DNA of 64,000 nt from Streptomyces sp. NRRL F-5123 (GTDB lineage: Bacteria; Actinomycetota; Actinomycetes; Streptomycetales; Streptomycetaceae). Below the pieces are notes generated by a model that saw only the letters and a program-made list of their open reading frames with translations, had not been told where the DNA came from and did no database searches. The stretch lies in contig NZ_JOHY01000014.1 in assembly GCF_000721495.1 (NCBI RefSeq), positions 68,697 through 132,696 on the forward strand, read 5' to 3'. This document shows, one piece after another, positions 16,812 to 24,494 of the stretch (position 1 is the stretch's first letter; every line of letters begins with the position of its first letter). The position numbers and the translations under genes are program-made.

Positions 16812-17654
16812 ATGACCCGGCGACAGCCGTCGCACACCCACGCCCACCCCGCCGGCAAGCCCGGCACGGACGTGGCGCGCGGCGCCCCCTGCTGGGTCAG
16901 CCTGTCCGCGCGGGATCTCGCCGCGTCGGAGAAGTTCTACGGCACCGTGCTGGGCTGGGAATTCCGCGCGACCACGCTCGGCTCCCGGTTCGCCGTCGCC
17001 CTCAGCGACGGCTGCCCTGTCGCCACGATCGGCGCCGTCGCCGGGGACATGCAGGTCGCCGTGGTCTGGACGCCCTTCTTCGCCGTCCCGCAGGTCGACG
17101 AGGCGACAGCCCGGATCCGCGAGCGCAGCGCGACCGTCGCGCTGGGCCCGGTCTCCTTCGCCTCCGGCCGCGCGGCGCTCGCCGCCGACCGGGACGGCGC
17201 GGTCTTCGGCGTCTGGGACGGCCGGCTGCCCGGCGGCTGGCAGTCCTGGCACGACCGCGGACCCGTCGTCGTACGCCTGCACACCCGGGACGCCTTCGAG
17301 TCGGCGATCTTCTACGGCGGTGTCCTCCAGTGGGCCGACGACGAGGCGGACTGCTGCACGGTCGGCTACGAGTTCGACCAGGCCGAAGTCGTGGTGCGCA
17401 CCGGCAGCAGCGTCGTTGCCCGTATCTCCTCCGGCGCCGTCGAGGCCGCGCCGGACCCGCTCGCCCGCCCGCACTGGTCCGTGGCCTTCGCCGTCGACGA
17501 CGTCGCGGCCACCGTCGAGCGCGCGCGCGAGCTCGGCGCCACCGTCGTCGACGCCGGTGAGACCGGCGAGGGGCCGTGGGCCGACATCCGCGATCCGGAG
17601 GGCGGGCTGTTCACGGTGTTCGCGCGCTCGTCGCACCCGGAGCCGTCGGAGTAG
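16812..17654 (+). CDS. VOC-family protein with two glyoxalase-like domains
   Basis: Encodes 280 residues with two vicinal-oxygen-chelate halves: residues 22-140 (PCWVSLSARDLAASEKFYGTVLGWEF) and 150-272 (GPVVVRLHTRDAFESAIFYGGVLQW, ending EGPWADIRDPEGGLFTVF). Such proteins act as metal-dependent lyases, dioxygenases or antibiotic-binding resistance proteins; metal ligands are not obvious. The ATG at 16812 has GGAG upstream. Its last 44 bases overlap the convergent small gene at 17611-17859. Confidence 0.82.
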   Translation: MTRRQPSHTHAHPAGKPGTDVARGAPCWVSLSARDLAASEKFYGTVLGWEFRATTLGSRFAVALSDGCPVATIGAVAGDMQVAVVWTPFFAVPQVDEATARIRERSATVALGPVSFASGRAALAADRDGAVFGVWDGRLPGGWQSWHDRGPVVVRLHTRDAFESAIFYGGVLQWADDEADCCTVGYEFDQAEVVVRTGSSVVARISSGAVEAAPDPLARPHWSVAFAVDDVAATVERARELGATVVDAGETGEGPWADIRDPEGGLFTVFARSSHPEPSE

Positions 17655-17859
17655 CCGGCAGCGCCGCCGCAGCTGCGGCCCGGGCCGCCCGCCCGCGCCG
17701 CAGCGCCGAACGCAGTGCCCGGCAGCCGCGCCCCATCGGGCCCTGCGGCGGTACGGGCGGCATCGGTGCCGCGTCGATCATCGCGTCGATCTGGTCCTTG
17801 ACCCACTGGTTGGGACGCGCGACCTGACCGCCCGTCCCGTGCTCCTGCCACTGCTGCAT
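17611..17859 (-). CDS. Small protein downstream of TetR operator
   Basis: Encodes 82 residues beginning MQQWQEHGTGGQVARPNQWV and then KDQIDAMIDAAPMPP, with an Arg/Ala-rich tail. The first half looks like protein and faintly recalls the PSPxKWVRDQV opening of deazaflavin-dependent nitroreductases; the tail looks like readthrough. A TATATT hexamer and a CACGA-ACGG-TCGTG operator lie just upstream, so something is clearly transcribed from here. It may be the surviving 5' end of a gene once controlled by the adjacent TetR protein. Confidence 0.45.
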   Translation of the reverse strand: MQQWQEHGTGGQVARPNQWVKDQIDAMIDAAPMPPVPPQGPMGRGCRALRSALRRGRAARAAAAAALPATPTAPGATSARTP

Positions 17860-17887
17860 GCCCCCGCCTTCCGCCCGTGTGCCGGAG

Positions 17888-17907
17888 AATATACACGAAC
17901 GGTCGTG
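17888..17907 (-). promoter_or_regulatory. TATATT -10 box with TetR-type palindrome
   Basis: On the minus strand the -10 hexamer TATATT (17893-17888) is preceded by the inverted repeat CACGA-ACGG-TCGTG at 17894-17907, in the -35/-10 spacer where TetR repressors usually bind. It lies between the TetR gene and the small gene at 17859 and is strikingly AT-rich for this genome. Confidence 0.6.
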
Positions 17908-17953
17908 CTAAAAGTTGCCTCGGTGGCCCCGCCGGGCGGCCCGGAGTCCCGGC

Positions 17954-18676
17954 TCAGGCTTGCGCGGGCAGCAGTGCCGGGTCGGTGGCCGCGTCCCGCA
18001 GCCGGTTGAGGATGCCGCGCGCCGCCATCCGGTAGCCCCCGTCGTCGCCGTGCAGCACCGACTCCCCGTTGGCCAGCTCCATCAGCGCGCAGATCTCGAA
18101 GACGAGCTGCGCCCGGTCCACGTCCGCCCGCGCCTGTCCCGCCTGCTGCGCCTCGCGCAGCGTCTGCTCCAGGAAGGAGAACCAGTTCCGCCGCGCCGCC
18201 GCGATCGTGTCGTGCAGCCGCCCCGGCCGGGCGCCGTACTCGGCGGTGACCGCGTAGAAGAAGCAGCCGCCGGGGAAGACCCGGGCCTGCGAGTACGCGA
18301 GCCAGCCCGTGCACAGCCGCCACAGCCGGTCGATGCCGTGCGGCAGCTCGTGCACCGGGTGCACGACCTGCTCCAGGAAGACGCGGATCGCGGTGCGCAC
18401 CGTCGCGAGCTGCAGATCCTCCTTGGAGCCGAAGAGTGCGAAGACCCCGCTCTTGCTGAGCCCCAGGTCGCCCGCCAGCCGCCCGACCGTCAGCCCGTCC
18501 AGGCCCTCGACGGACGCCACGGCGGCGGCGTGGTCCAGCACCAGCCGCCGGGTCTCGTTGCCGCGTGCGATGCGGCCGTCGACGCCGCCGCGCGCGGTCC
18601 GGGTCGCGCCCGCCGTACGTGCCGCGCGCTGGGCCGCCGCGCCCCGCGCCGTCCGCGCCGTGTCCGTGGCCGCCAC
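17954..18676 (-). CDS. TetR/AcrR-family regulator
   Basis: Encodes 240 residues. The TetR helix-turn-helix is [20 protein letters not shown] then [33 protein letters not shown] at about residues 40-92, followed by an all-helical ligand domain containing [22 protein letters not shown]. An Ala/Arg-rich N-terminal extension of about 35 residues precedes the DNA-binding domain. GTG at 18676 has GGAGGC upstream; frames further upstream run into the L33 promoter. The likely target is the palindrome at 17894-17907. Confidence 0.85.
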   Translation of the reverse strand: MAATDTARTARGAAAQRAARTAGATRTARGGVDGRIARGNETRRLVLDHAAAVASVEGLDGLTVGRLAGDLGLSKSGVFALFGSKEDLQLATVRTAIRVFLEQVVHPVHELPHGIDRLWRLCTGWLAYSQARVFPGGCFFYAVTAEYGARPGRLHDTIAAARRNWFSFLEQTLREAQQAGQARADVDRAQLVFEICALMELANGESVLHGDDGGYRMAARGILNRLRDAATDPALLPAQA

Positions 18677-18795
18677 CGAAGCCTCCGCCGGGTCGCCGTT
18701 CCGATCCGCCCCAGGGTACGCGGGACGGGCGCACCGCCGTACGGTCACCTGCGGGTCGCCCGAAGGCGGCGGGAATGCCCGGGGTGCCGGGTGCG

Positions 18796-18832
18796 TTGAC
18801 CCGAGCGCAAGGCGAAAACGACAACCATGTCG
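18796..18832 (+). promoter_or_regulatory. L33 promoter with possible Zur-like element
   Basis: TTGAC at 18796-18800 is followed by GAAAACGACAACCATGTC (18814-18831), inside which CGACA-ACCA-TGTCG is an inverted repeat. Zinc-independent ribosomal protein paralogs in actinobacteria are normally repressed by Zur from a site of roughly this shape; the match is partial, so the assignment rests mainly on the genes downstream. Confidence 0.35.
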
Positions 18833-18848
18833 GAGAGGAAGTGGTCCC

Positions 18849-19013
18849 ATGGCCCGCAGCGAACAGCGCCCCGTGGTCACCCTGCGCTCCACCGCCGGGA
18901 CCGGGCACAGCTACGTGACCCGCAAGAACCGGCGCAACGACCCCGACCGGCTGACGCTGGTCAAGTACGACCCCGTCGCCCGCGCGCACGTGCTCTTCCG
19001 CGAGGAGCGCTGA
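18849..19013 (+). CDS. rpmG: 50S ribosomal protein L33, zinc-free form
   Basis: Encodes 54 residues: [20 protein letters not shown], then [22 protein letters not shown]. This is clearly L33, and it contains no cysteine, so the CXXC zinc pairs of the primary copy are missing (C-minus form). Such paralogs replace the zinc-binding copy when zinc is scarce, sparing the metal. The start is preceded by GGAGAGGAAG. It is followed 59 bases later by the matching L31 paralog and then a terminator. Confidence 0.93.
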   Translation: MARSEQRPVVTLRSTAGTGHSYVTRKNRRNDPDRLTLVKYDPVARAHVLFREER

Positions 19014-19072
19014 CCGCCCGGCGCTCGGCAGCACGTACCCCGGCCCCCCGATCCCACCGCGAGAGGACACCC

Positions 19073-19324
19073 ATGAAGCACGGCATCCACCCCGAGTCCC
19101 GCCCCGTGGTCTTCCGCGACAAGGCCGGCGACCTCGCCTTCCTCACCAGGTCGACGGCGACCTCCGACCGCAGCGTCGTCTGGACGGACGGGCAGAGCTA
19201 CCCCGTCGTCGACGTGGAGATCTCCTCGGCGAGCCACCCCTTCTACACCGGCCGCGCCCGCGAGCTCGACACCGCGGGACGCGTCGAGCGCTTCCGCCGC
19301 CGCTACGGCCGCACCGCCGGCTGA
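19073..19324 (+). CDS. rpmE2: 50S ribosomal protein L31 type B, zinc-free form
   Basis: Encodes 83 residues beginning [20 protein letters not shown] and including [29 protein letters not shown], the type B L31 signature. No cysteine is present, so like its neighbour L33 it does not bind zinc. AGAGGA precedes the ATG. The pair is the standard zinc-starvation ribosome-remodelling set; regulation by Zur is inferred from that. Confidence 0.93.
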   Translation: MKHGIHPESRPVVFRDKAGDLAFLTRSTATSDRSVVWTDGQSYPVVDVEISSASHPFYTGRARELDTAGRVERFRRRYGRTAG

Positions 19325-19364
19325 CCCCGGCCGGCGCGCCGGCCCCGAGCCGGCCGCCGACCAC

Positions 19365-19401
19365 CGCGCCGCGCTCCCCGCCCCGCGGGGAGCGCGGCGC
19401 G
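19365..19401 (+). terminator. Terminator after L33-L31 genes
   Basis: CGCGCCGCGCTCCCCG at 19365-19380 pairs perfectly with CGGGGAGCGCGGCGCG at 19386-19401 around a five-base loop, a 16-bp stem 40 bases after the L31 stop. There is no U-run. Confidence 0.65.
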
Positions 19402-19490
19402 TCACATTTCCCGCGCCGGATCCGTCACAGGGACGACCGTCCACGCGCCGCGCACGTCCGCGGGGCGCGTCCTTGTGAGAGGAAGACCCG

Positions 19491-20138
19491 ATGCGGAATC
19501 CCGAGCTTTCGACCGATTTCACCATGATGTACCTGATGCACGACGCCCTCCGGCGGGAGCTGGGCCACATGAATGCCCTCGCCGCCCGTACGGACGTCGA
19601 TCCCCGGGAGGTCTTCCGCGGCGCGCCCGGCTGGCAGCTCTTCAAGGACGTCCTGCTCGTCCACCACAGCGCCGAGGACGCCGCGCTGTGGCCCGGCATA
19701 CGCGACGCCGTCGAGGGCAAGCCCGAACTGCTGGCGGTCCTGGACGCGATGGAGGCCGAGCACGCGCACATCGACCCGGCCCTGGAGGCCGTGGACGCCG
19801 CCGTCGCCGCCGAAGGCGCGGACGGCGGCGCGCTGGCCGCCGCCGTGGGGTTGCTCACGGCGGGGCTGACCGCCCACCTCGCCCACGAGGAGGACGAGGG
19901 CCTCCCGATCGTCGACGCCCATGCGACGCCGGAGGTCCTGCAGGAGTTCGGCGTGGCGCACAGCAAGGGCTTCGGGGCGAAGGCGCCGCAGGTGCTGCCC
20001 TGGCTGCTGGAGGGCGCGGACGCCGCCGACACCGAGGCGACGCTGCGGACGATGCCCGAGCCCGTGCGCGCGCAGCTCGCCGCCGAGTGGCAGCCGGCCT
20101 TCGCCGCGCTCGGCCGCTGGGGCGCGCCCGCGGCCTGA
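19491..20138 (+). CDS. Hemerythrin-like domain protein
   Basis: Encodes 215 residues. The helical bundle has the hemerythrin histidine and acidic spacing: YLMHDALRRELGHMN, LLVHHSAEDAALWP, MEAEHAHIDPALEA and TAHLAHEEDEGLPIVDA, which together give the His/Glu ligands of a di-iron site. Such actinobacterial proteins are thought to bind oxygen, nitric oxide or peroxide. GAGAGGAAG precedes the ATG. It is monocistronic between two strong hairpins. Confidence 0.85.
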   Translation: MRNPELSTDFTMMYLMHDALRRELGHMNALAARTDVDPREVFRGAPGWQLFKDVLLVHHSAEDAALWPGIRDAVEGKPELLAVLDAMEAEHAHIDPALEAVDAAVAAEGADGGALAAAVGLLTAGLTAHLAHEEDEGLPIVDAHATPEVLQEFGVAHSKGFGAKAPQVLPWLLEGADAADTEATLRTMPEPVRAQLAAEWQPAFAALGRWGAPAA

Positions 20139-20145
20139 CCGCCCC

Positions 20146-20184
20146 GCCGCCGTGCGGGGCACGTTCCCTGCCCCGCACGGCGGC
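20146..20184. terminator. Bidirectional terminator between convergent genes
   Basis: GCCGCCGTGCGGGGCA pairs perfectly with TGCCCCGCACGGCGGC around a seven-base loop. It lies between the stop of the hemerythrin gene and the end of the convergent acetyltransferase gene and can serve both. Confidence 0.65.
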
Positions 20185-20189
20185 GCGCG

Positions 20190-20749
20190 TCACAGCGCGC
20201 GGTGCATGATGTGCAGCCCGACGTAGCCGGGCTTCGGGTGCCGGAAGCCTCCCGGAGTGTCCCGACGACCTCGAAGCCGAGCGACCGGTAGAGCGCCACG
20301 GCAGGATCGTCGGACGCCACGACGGCGTTGAACCGCATCGCCCGGTGGCCCGCGGTCCGCGCCCACTCCACCGAGTACGCGTACAGGGCGCGCCCCGCAC
20401 CCTTGCCCCGGTGGGCCGGGTCGACCATGTAGCCGGCGCTCGCGATGTGCGAGCCGTTGCCCATGCGGTTCCTCTTCATCTTCGCCGAGCCCACCACCCG
20501 GCCCTCGTCGTCGACGGCGACGACGGTGCGGAACGGCTCCGCGAGCATCCACCACTCGCGGGCCCGCTCGCTCGTCAGATCCGGCGGGCAGGTGAACGTC
20601 TCGCCCTCGGTGACGATGCGGTGGAAGAACGGCCAGACGGCCGGCCGGTCCTGGTCGGTGGCTTCCCTGATCAGCGTCGGGCCGGCCTGCCCGCCTCCGC
20701 GGCGCCGCCGCCACCGTATATTCCCCGCCGGTGTCCCGCGGGGCGGCAC
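20190..20749 (-). pseudogene. GNAT acetyltransferase with a -1 frameshift
   Basis: From about 20700 down to 20255 the minus strand encodes a normal GNAT fold: LIREATDQDRPAVWPFFHRI, VAVDDEGRVVGSAKMKRN, AGYMVDPAHRGKGAGRALY (acetyl-CoA loop) and VALYRSLGFEVVGTL. At about 20250-20255 the frame breaks; the conserved ending PGGFRHPKPGYVGLHIMHRAL is found in the neighbouring frame and stops at 20190. One missing base restores the protein. The start is also unclear: no ATG lies near the domain start, and GTG at 20749 is only the first possible codon. Either a young pseudogene or a base-calling error. Confidence 0.75.
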
Positions 20750-20763
20750 TAGGCTTGGCGCCC

Positions 20764-21294
20764 ATGGACGACAGCGCGCCCCGTATACGCATCCGGCCCG
20801 GCGCCCCCGCCGACGCTCCCGCCGTGCTCGACATGCTCGACGGCGCGGTGGCGTGGATGAACGGCCGCGGCAACACCGAGCAGTGGGGGACCACCCCGTA
20901 TTCGCAGAAGCCCGGCGGGGTGGAGCGGGTGCGGCGCTACACCACCGACAACATGCCCTTCATCGCCGAGGTGGACGGCGTGCCCGCCGGGGCGGTCGTG
21001 CTCGACACCGGCCCCAGCCCGCAGATGCCCATCGCGCCCGCCGCCGAACCCGAGCGCTACGTCCGGCTGCTGATCTCCGACCGGCGGCTCGCCGGGCAGG
21101 GCATCGGCGCGGCGCTGCTGGAGCACGCGGCCGAGCAGACCCGGCAGGCGGGCGTGTCGCTGCTGCGCGTCGACTGCTGGGCGGGCGGCGGGGGCGAACT
21201 CGTCGCCTTCTACGAGCGCTGCGGCTTCACCCGTACGGAGAGCTTTCTGTCCGGCAGCTGGCCCGGGCAGGTCCTGGACCGCCGGGTCGGCTGA
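20764..21294 (+). CDS. GNAT-family N-acetyltransferase
   Basis: Encodes 176 residues. RIRIRPGAPADAPAVLDMLD opens the fold, LLISDRRLAGQGIGAALLEHA is the acetyl-CoA pyrophosphate loop and LVAFYERCGFTRTESF the closing strand. The acceptor is unknown. A TAGGCT hexamer at 20751-20756 lies seven bases before the ATG, so transcription is probably leaderless from a promoter shared back-to-back with the frameshifted acetyltransferase. Confidence 0.85.
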   Translation: MDDSAPRIRIRPGAPADAPAVLDMLDGAVAWMNGRGNTEQWGTTPYSQKPGGVERVRRYTTDNMPFIAEVDGVPAGAVVLDTGPSPQMPIAPAAEPERYVRLLISDRRLAGQGIGAALLEHAAEQTRQAGVSLLRVDCWAGGGGELVAFYERCGFTRTESFLSGSWPGQVLDRRVG

Positions 21295-21336
21295 CGGATC
21301 CGGGCCCGCGGGCCCGCGACCGCCGGAGCTGCCCGC

Positions 21337-21969
21337 TCAGTCGAGGCGGATGTGCTTCACGCTCACCCAGGTCCGCCGCAGCGTGCCGCGCAGCGCGCCG
21401 TCGGTGTCCGGCGCCGCGTCCAGCCCGGCGGAGGCAGCGATCCGCCCGGCCACCTCCGGGACGCCGATGCTGTCGGTCCACAGCTGCTCGGCGAAATCCG
21501 GCCCCTGGAGCCGCTCCAGGCACAGGTCCAGCTTCCCGAGCGCGAAGCTCTCGCGCCGCAGCGGGACGTCCTTCCCGGCGACCGCCCCGAGCGCCCACCC
21601 GAAGGCGCGGCTCCGCAGCCGCCGCACAACGGTCTCCCGCTCGGCGAGCAGCGCGAAGTGCCGTACGTCGTGCCCGCGGTCGCGCAGCCGCCCGACCGTC
21701 TCCGCGAAATACCCGGGCTCGACCACCGTCATCGGCACGATCACCGCCCCCGGATGCCGGGTCGCCGCGATGTCCAGCACCTCGAAGACCCCCTCCCGCC
21801 ACGCCCGCAGGTCCTGGAAGTCCCCCCGCAGGGCGCGCGGCATCGCCCGGTGCAGCCCGAACCCGACATGCTCCGGATCGCACACCACGCTCCCCGCGAC
21901 CCGCCGGGCCAGCTCGTACGCGGTCGCGGTCTTGCCACCCCCGAAGGGCCCGTTGATCCACACCAGCAT
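21337..21969 (-). CDS. TmrB-like ATP-binding protein
   Basis: Encodes 210 residues. MLVWINGPFGGGKTATAYEL carries a Walker A P-loop, and CDPEHVGFGLHRAMP, VIVPMTVVEPGYFAETVGRL and the C-terminus WVSVKHIRLD match the tunicamycin-resistance protein TmrB of Bacillus along its whole length. TmrB is a membrane-associated ATP-binding protein thought to bind tunicamycin. Streptomycete relatives are common and their real substrates are unknown. It is monocistronic. Confidence 0.82.
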   Translation of the reverse strand: MLVWINGPFGGGKTATAYELARRVAGSVVCDPEHVGFGLHRAMPRALRGDFQDLRAWREGVFEVLDIAATRHPGAVIVPMTVVEPGYFAETVGRLRDRGHDVRHFALLAERETVVRRLRSRAFGWALGAVAGKDVPLRRESFALGKLDLCLERLQGPDFAEQLWTDSIGVPEVAGRIAASAGLDAAPDTDGALRGTLRRTWVSVKHIRLD

Positions 21970-22055
21970 GCAGCGACCCTACGCGTCCGGCCCGGTGCGC
22001 GGGCGGGGGCGCGGCAGCAGCAGGCCGGCCGGCGGGCGGCTGAGGTCGCTCGGCG

Positions 22056-22104
22056 CTCTTCCGCCGGGCTGAGCCCCTTTGAACTCTTCCGCCGGGCTCA
22101 GCCC
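22056..22104. repeat. 21-bp direct repeat at end of MFS gene
   Basis: The 21-base segment 22056-22076 (CTCTTCCGCCGGGCT then GAGCCC) recurs at 22084-22104 with a single mismatch. The second copy covers the stop codon of the MFS gene, so the last few codons and stop appear duplicated downstream. Each copy also contains a GGGCT...AGCCC hairpin that may help termination. Confidence 0.6.
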
Positions 22105-23684
22105 TCTTCCGTCGCGGAGACGAAGTCCCGGCTGCGGATTAGGAGCAGCGAGAGCACGCCGCCCACCAGGGCGATGACCGCCGCCACCAGCAGGATGTGG
22201 TCCAGGCCCGCGGTGAAGGCGGCGCGGGCCGCGGCGGATGCCGCCGGGCGCTGCGCAGGCGGGACGTGGGCGACGGCGGCGGAGGACTGGCCGTTGGTGA
22301 GCGCCGACGCGAACTGCGAGGCCTGCGAGGACAGGCCCGGGATCCGGCTCAGCTGCTCCGTCACCACCGACTGCACCCGGGTGGCGAACAGCGCGCCCAG
22401 CAGGGCGATGCCGGTCGCGACGCCGACCTGCCGGAAGGTGGAGTTGACGCCCGAGGCCATGCCCGCCTGCCGGGCCGGCACGACGCCCACCGCCGTCGAG
22501 GCGAGCGGCGGGTTGATCATGCCGATGCCGACGCCCGCGAGCAGCAGGCCGGGGATCAGGTGTGTCCAGCCGGAGCCCGCACCCAGCCCGCGCATCCACA
22601 GCAGGCCGAGGCCCACGACGATCCCGCCGGGGCCGATGAGCAGCCGCACCGGCACGCGCGACGACAGCCGCCCGGAGACCGCGGCCACGACGAAGATCGG
22701 CCCCGAGGCCACCAGCAGCCTCAGGCCCGTGCCGAAGGCGGAGTAGCCCAGCACGTCCTGGATGTAGAGGGTGAGGTACAGGAACATCGCGAAGATCGAC
22801 GCGGCCATGCTGAAGGAGGCGATCAGCCCTCCCGAGAAGGTGGGCTTCTTCAGCAGCGACAGGTCGAACATGGGCTGCCGTCCCGCGACCTCGATCGCCA
22901 GGAAGGCGCACAGCAGCACCGCCGCGGCCGCGAAGCACTCCAGCACCAGCGTGTCGGTGAAACCGCGCTCACCGGACTTGATCAGCGCGAAGACCAGGAA
23001 GGCGAGCGAGCCGGTGAAGGTCGCGAAGCCCCACCAGTCCGGCCGCCGCGGGCGCGGGTCGCGCGACTCACGGACCCGCGCCCATGTCACCGCCAGGGCC
23101 ATCAGCCCGACCGGCACATTGACGTAGAAGATCCAGCGCCAGGAGATCCCCGAGGTCAGCGCGCCGCCGACGACCGGACCGACCGCCACGGCCAGGCCCG
23201 TCACCGCGCCCCACACCCCGAAGGCCAGCCCGCGCTCGCGGCCGTGGAAGGTCTCGGCGAGGATCGCCAGCGACACCGCGAACATCGCGGCGCCCCCGAT
23301 GCCCTGCAGCCCGCGCGCGAGCTGCAGGAAGAGCGTGCCGGTGGCCATCCCGCACAGGAGCGAGGCGATCGTGAAGACGGCGAGCCCGGCCAGGTACGCG
23401 CGTCTGCGCCCGAAGAGGTCGGCCAGCGAGCCGCAGGTCAGCAGCGTCGAGGCGAGGGTGAGGGCGTAGGCGTCCACGACCCACTGGAGGTCGGAGAAGC
23501 TGCTGTGCAGCTCGCGCTGCACATCCGGCAGCGCGACGTTCACGATGGTGATGTCCAGCAGCAGCATGAACGTGCCGACGCACACCGCCGTCAGCGTCCA
23601 CCAGCGGTGGACCTCGCCCTGCCGCGCCTGGTCGCCGGAGGGCGCGGCCTGTCCGGTCGCGGGGGTCTGGGCCCTGGTCGCCAT
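22098..23684 (-). CDS. MFS drug exporter, DHA2 (EmrB/QacA) family
   Basis: Encodes 528 residues with 14 predicted membrane helices. Landmarks: VGTFMLLLDITIVNVALP (helix 1 motif D1), GSLADLFGRRRAYLAGL (motif A), RGLQGIGGAAMFAVSLA, and GPVVGGALTSGISWRWIFYVNVPVG (motif C). These are proton-driven multidrug or metabolite exporters of the inner membrane. It starts 13 bases after the stop of the DJ-1/PfpI gene, so the two are one operon. Confidence 0.9.
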   Translation of the reverse strand: MATRAQTPATGQAAPSGDQARQGEVHRWWTLTAVCVGTFMLLLDITIVNVALPDVQRELHSSFSDLQWVVDAYALTLASTLLTCGSLADLFGRRRAYLAGLAVFTIASLLCGMATGTLFLQLARGLQGIGGAAMFAVSLAILAETFHGRERGLAFGVWGAVTGLAVAVGPVVGGALTSGISWRWIFYVNVPVGLMALAVTWARVRESRDPRPRRPDWWGFATFTGSLAFLVFALIKSGERGFTDTLVLECFAAAAVLLCAFLAIEVAGRQPMFDLSLLKKPTFSGGLIASFSMAASIFAMFLYLTLYIQDVLGYSAFGTGLRLLVASGPIFVVAAVSGRLSSRVPVRLLIGPGGIVVGLGLLWMRGLGAGSGWTHLIPGLLLAGVGIGMINPPLASTAVGVVPARQAGMASGVNSTFRQVGVATGIALLGALFATRVQSVVTEQLSRIPGLSSQASQFASALTNGQSSAAVAHVPPAQRPAASAAARAAFTAGLDHILLVAAVIALVGGVLSLLLIRSRDFVSATEEG

Positions 23685-23696
23685 GGCGTACGCCCC

Positions 23697-24263
23697 TCAG
23701 GGCGACGTGACCAGCGCCGCCTCCACCTCGCGGAGGAAGTCGTCCAGGTCGTCGGGGGTGCGCGAGGTGACCAGCGTCCAGCCGCCCGTGCCGTCGGCGA
23801 CCACCGGGCGGTCCACCCAGCGGCCGCCCGCGTTGGCGATGTCGGTGCGCAGCGACGGGTACGACGTGAGGGTCTTGCCGCGCACCACGTCCGCCTCCAC
23901 CAGCGCCCACGGGCCGTGGCAGATCGCCGCGACGGGCCGCCCCGAGGCGGCGAAGCCCCGGGCCGTCTCGACGGCCCGGTGGTCCATCCGCAGGTGGTCG
24001 GCGTTCAGCGCGCCGCCCGGCACGAGCAGCAGGTCGTAGTCCGCCGGGTCGGCGTCGTCGAGCGTCGTCGTCGGCGGGACGCTGCGGCCCGGCTCCTTGT
24101 CGCCGACCAGCGTCTGCACCGGCTCCCGGGACACCGCCGCCACGTCGACGTCGGCGCCGTTGCCGCGCAGATGGTCGACGGGGACGACCAGCTCGTCCTG
24201 CTCGACCCCGTAGTTCGTGACCACTGCGAGGACCTTGCGTCCCTGGAGATCGTTGCCGGCCAT
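23697..24263 (-). CDS. DJ-1/PfpI-family protein
   Basis: Encodes 188 residues of the class I glutamine-amidotransferase-like fold. YDLLLVPGGALNADHLR is followed by the nucleophile elbow AAICHGPWALVEADVVRGK with the catalytic cysteine and the adjacent histidine. Members act as proteases, glyoxalase III or chaperones for damaged proteins. ATG at 24263 has GGGAG upstream. It is first gene of a two-gene operon with the MFS exporter. Confidence 0.88.
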   Translation of the reverse strand: MAGNDLQGRKVLAVVTNYGVEQDELVVPVDHLRGNGADVDVAAVSREPVQTLVGDKEPGRSVPPTTTLDDADPADYDLLLVPGGALNADHLRMDHRAVETARGFAASGRPVAAICHGPWALVEADVVRGKTLTSYPSLRTDIANAGGRWVDRPVVADGTGGWTLVTSRTPDDLDDFLREVEAALVTSP

Positions 24264-24431
24264 GGGCTCGCTCCCTTCCCGGGTGTTCGCGCGTCGTCCT
24301 CCCACGCGTGCCCGACGGAGAGACCGGTATGCATCGCCGTCCGGCGCGCCCGCCGGTTGCGGCGGCGGAGGACGGGTACGCGCCAGGCCAGGGGAATACC
24401 CGCCGCCGTGTCCGAGCGAGGAGGCGTGACC

Positions 24432-24494
24432 ATGGACGACCCCGCCGACCCCGCCCACTCCGTGGCACGCCCTGCCCGTCCCGGCCGCCCGTGA
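24432..24494 (+). CDS. Short ORF coupled to CDF transporter
   Basis: A 20-codon frame encodes MDDPADPAHSVARPARPGRP. It has the best ribosome binding site in the area (GAGGAGG about eight bases before ATG), whereas the transporter's own GTG has none; the two overlap as GTGA. It probably serves to deliver ribosomes to the transporter start. Alternatively it marks a frameshift in the transporter's true N-terminus. Confidence 0.45.
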   Translation: MDDPADPAHSVARPARPGRP

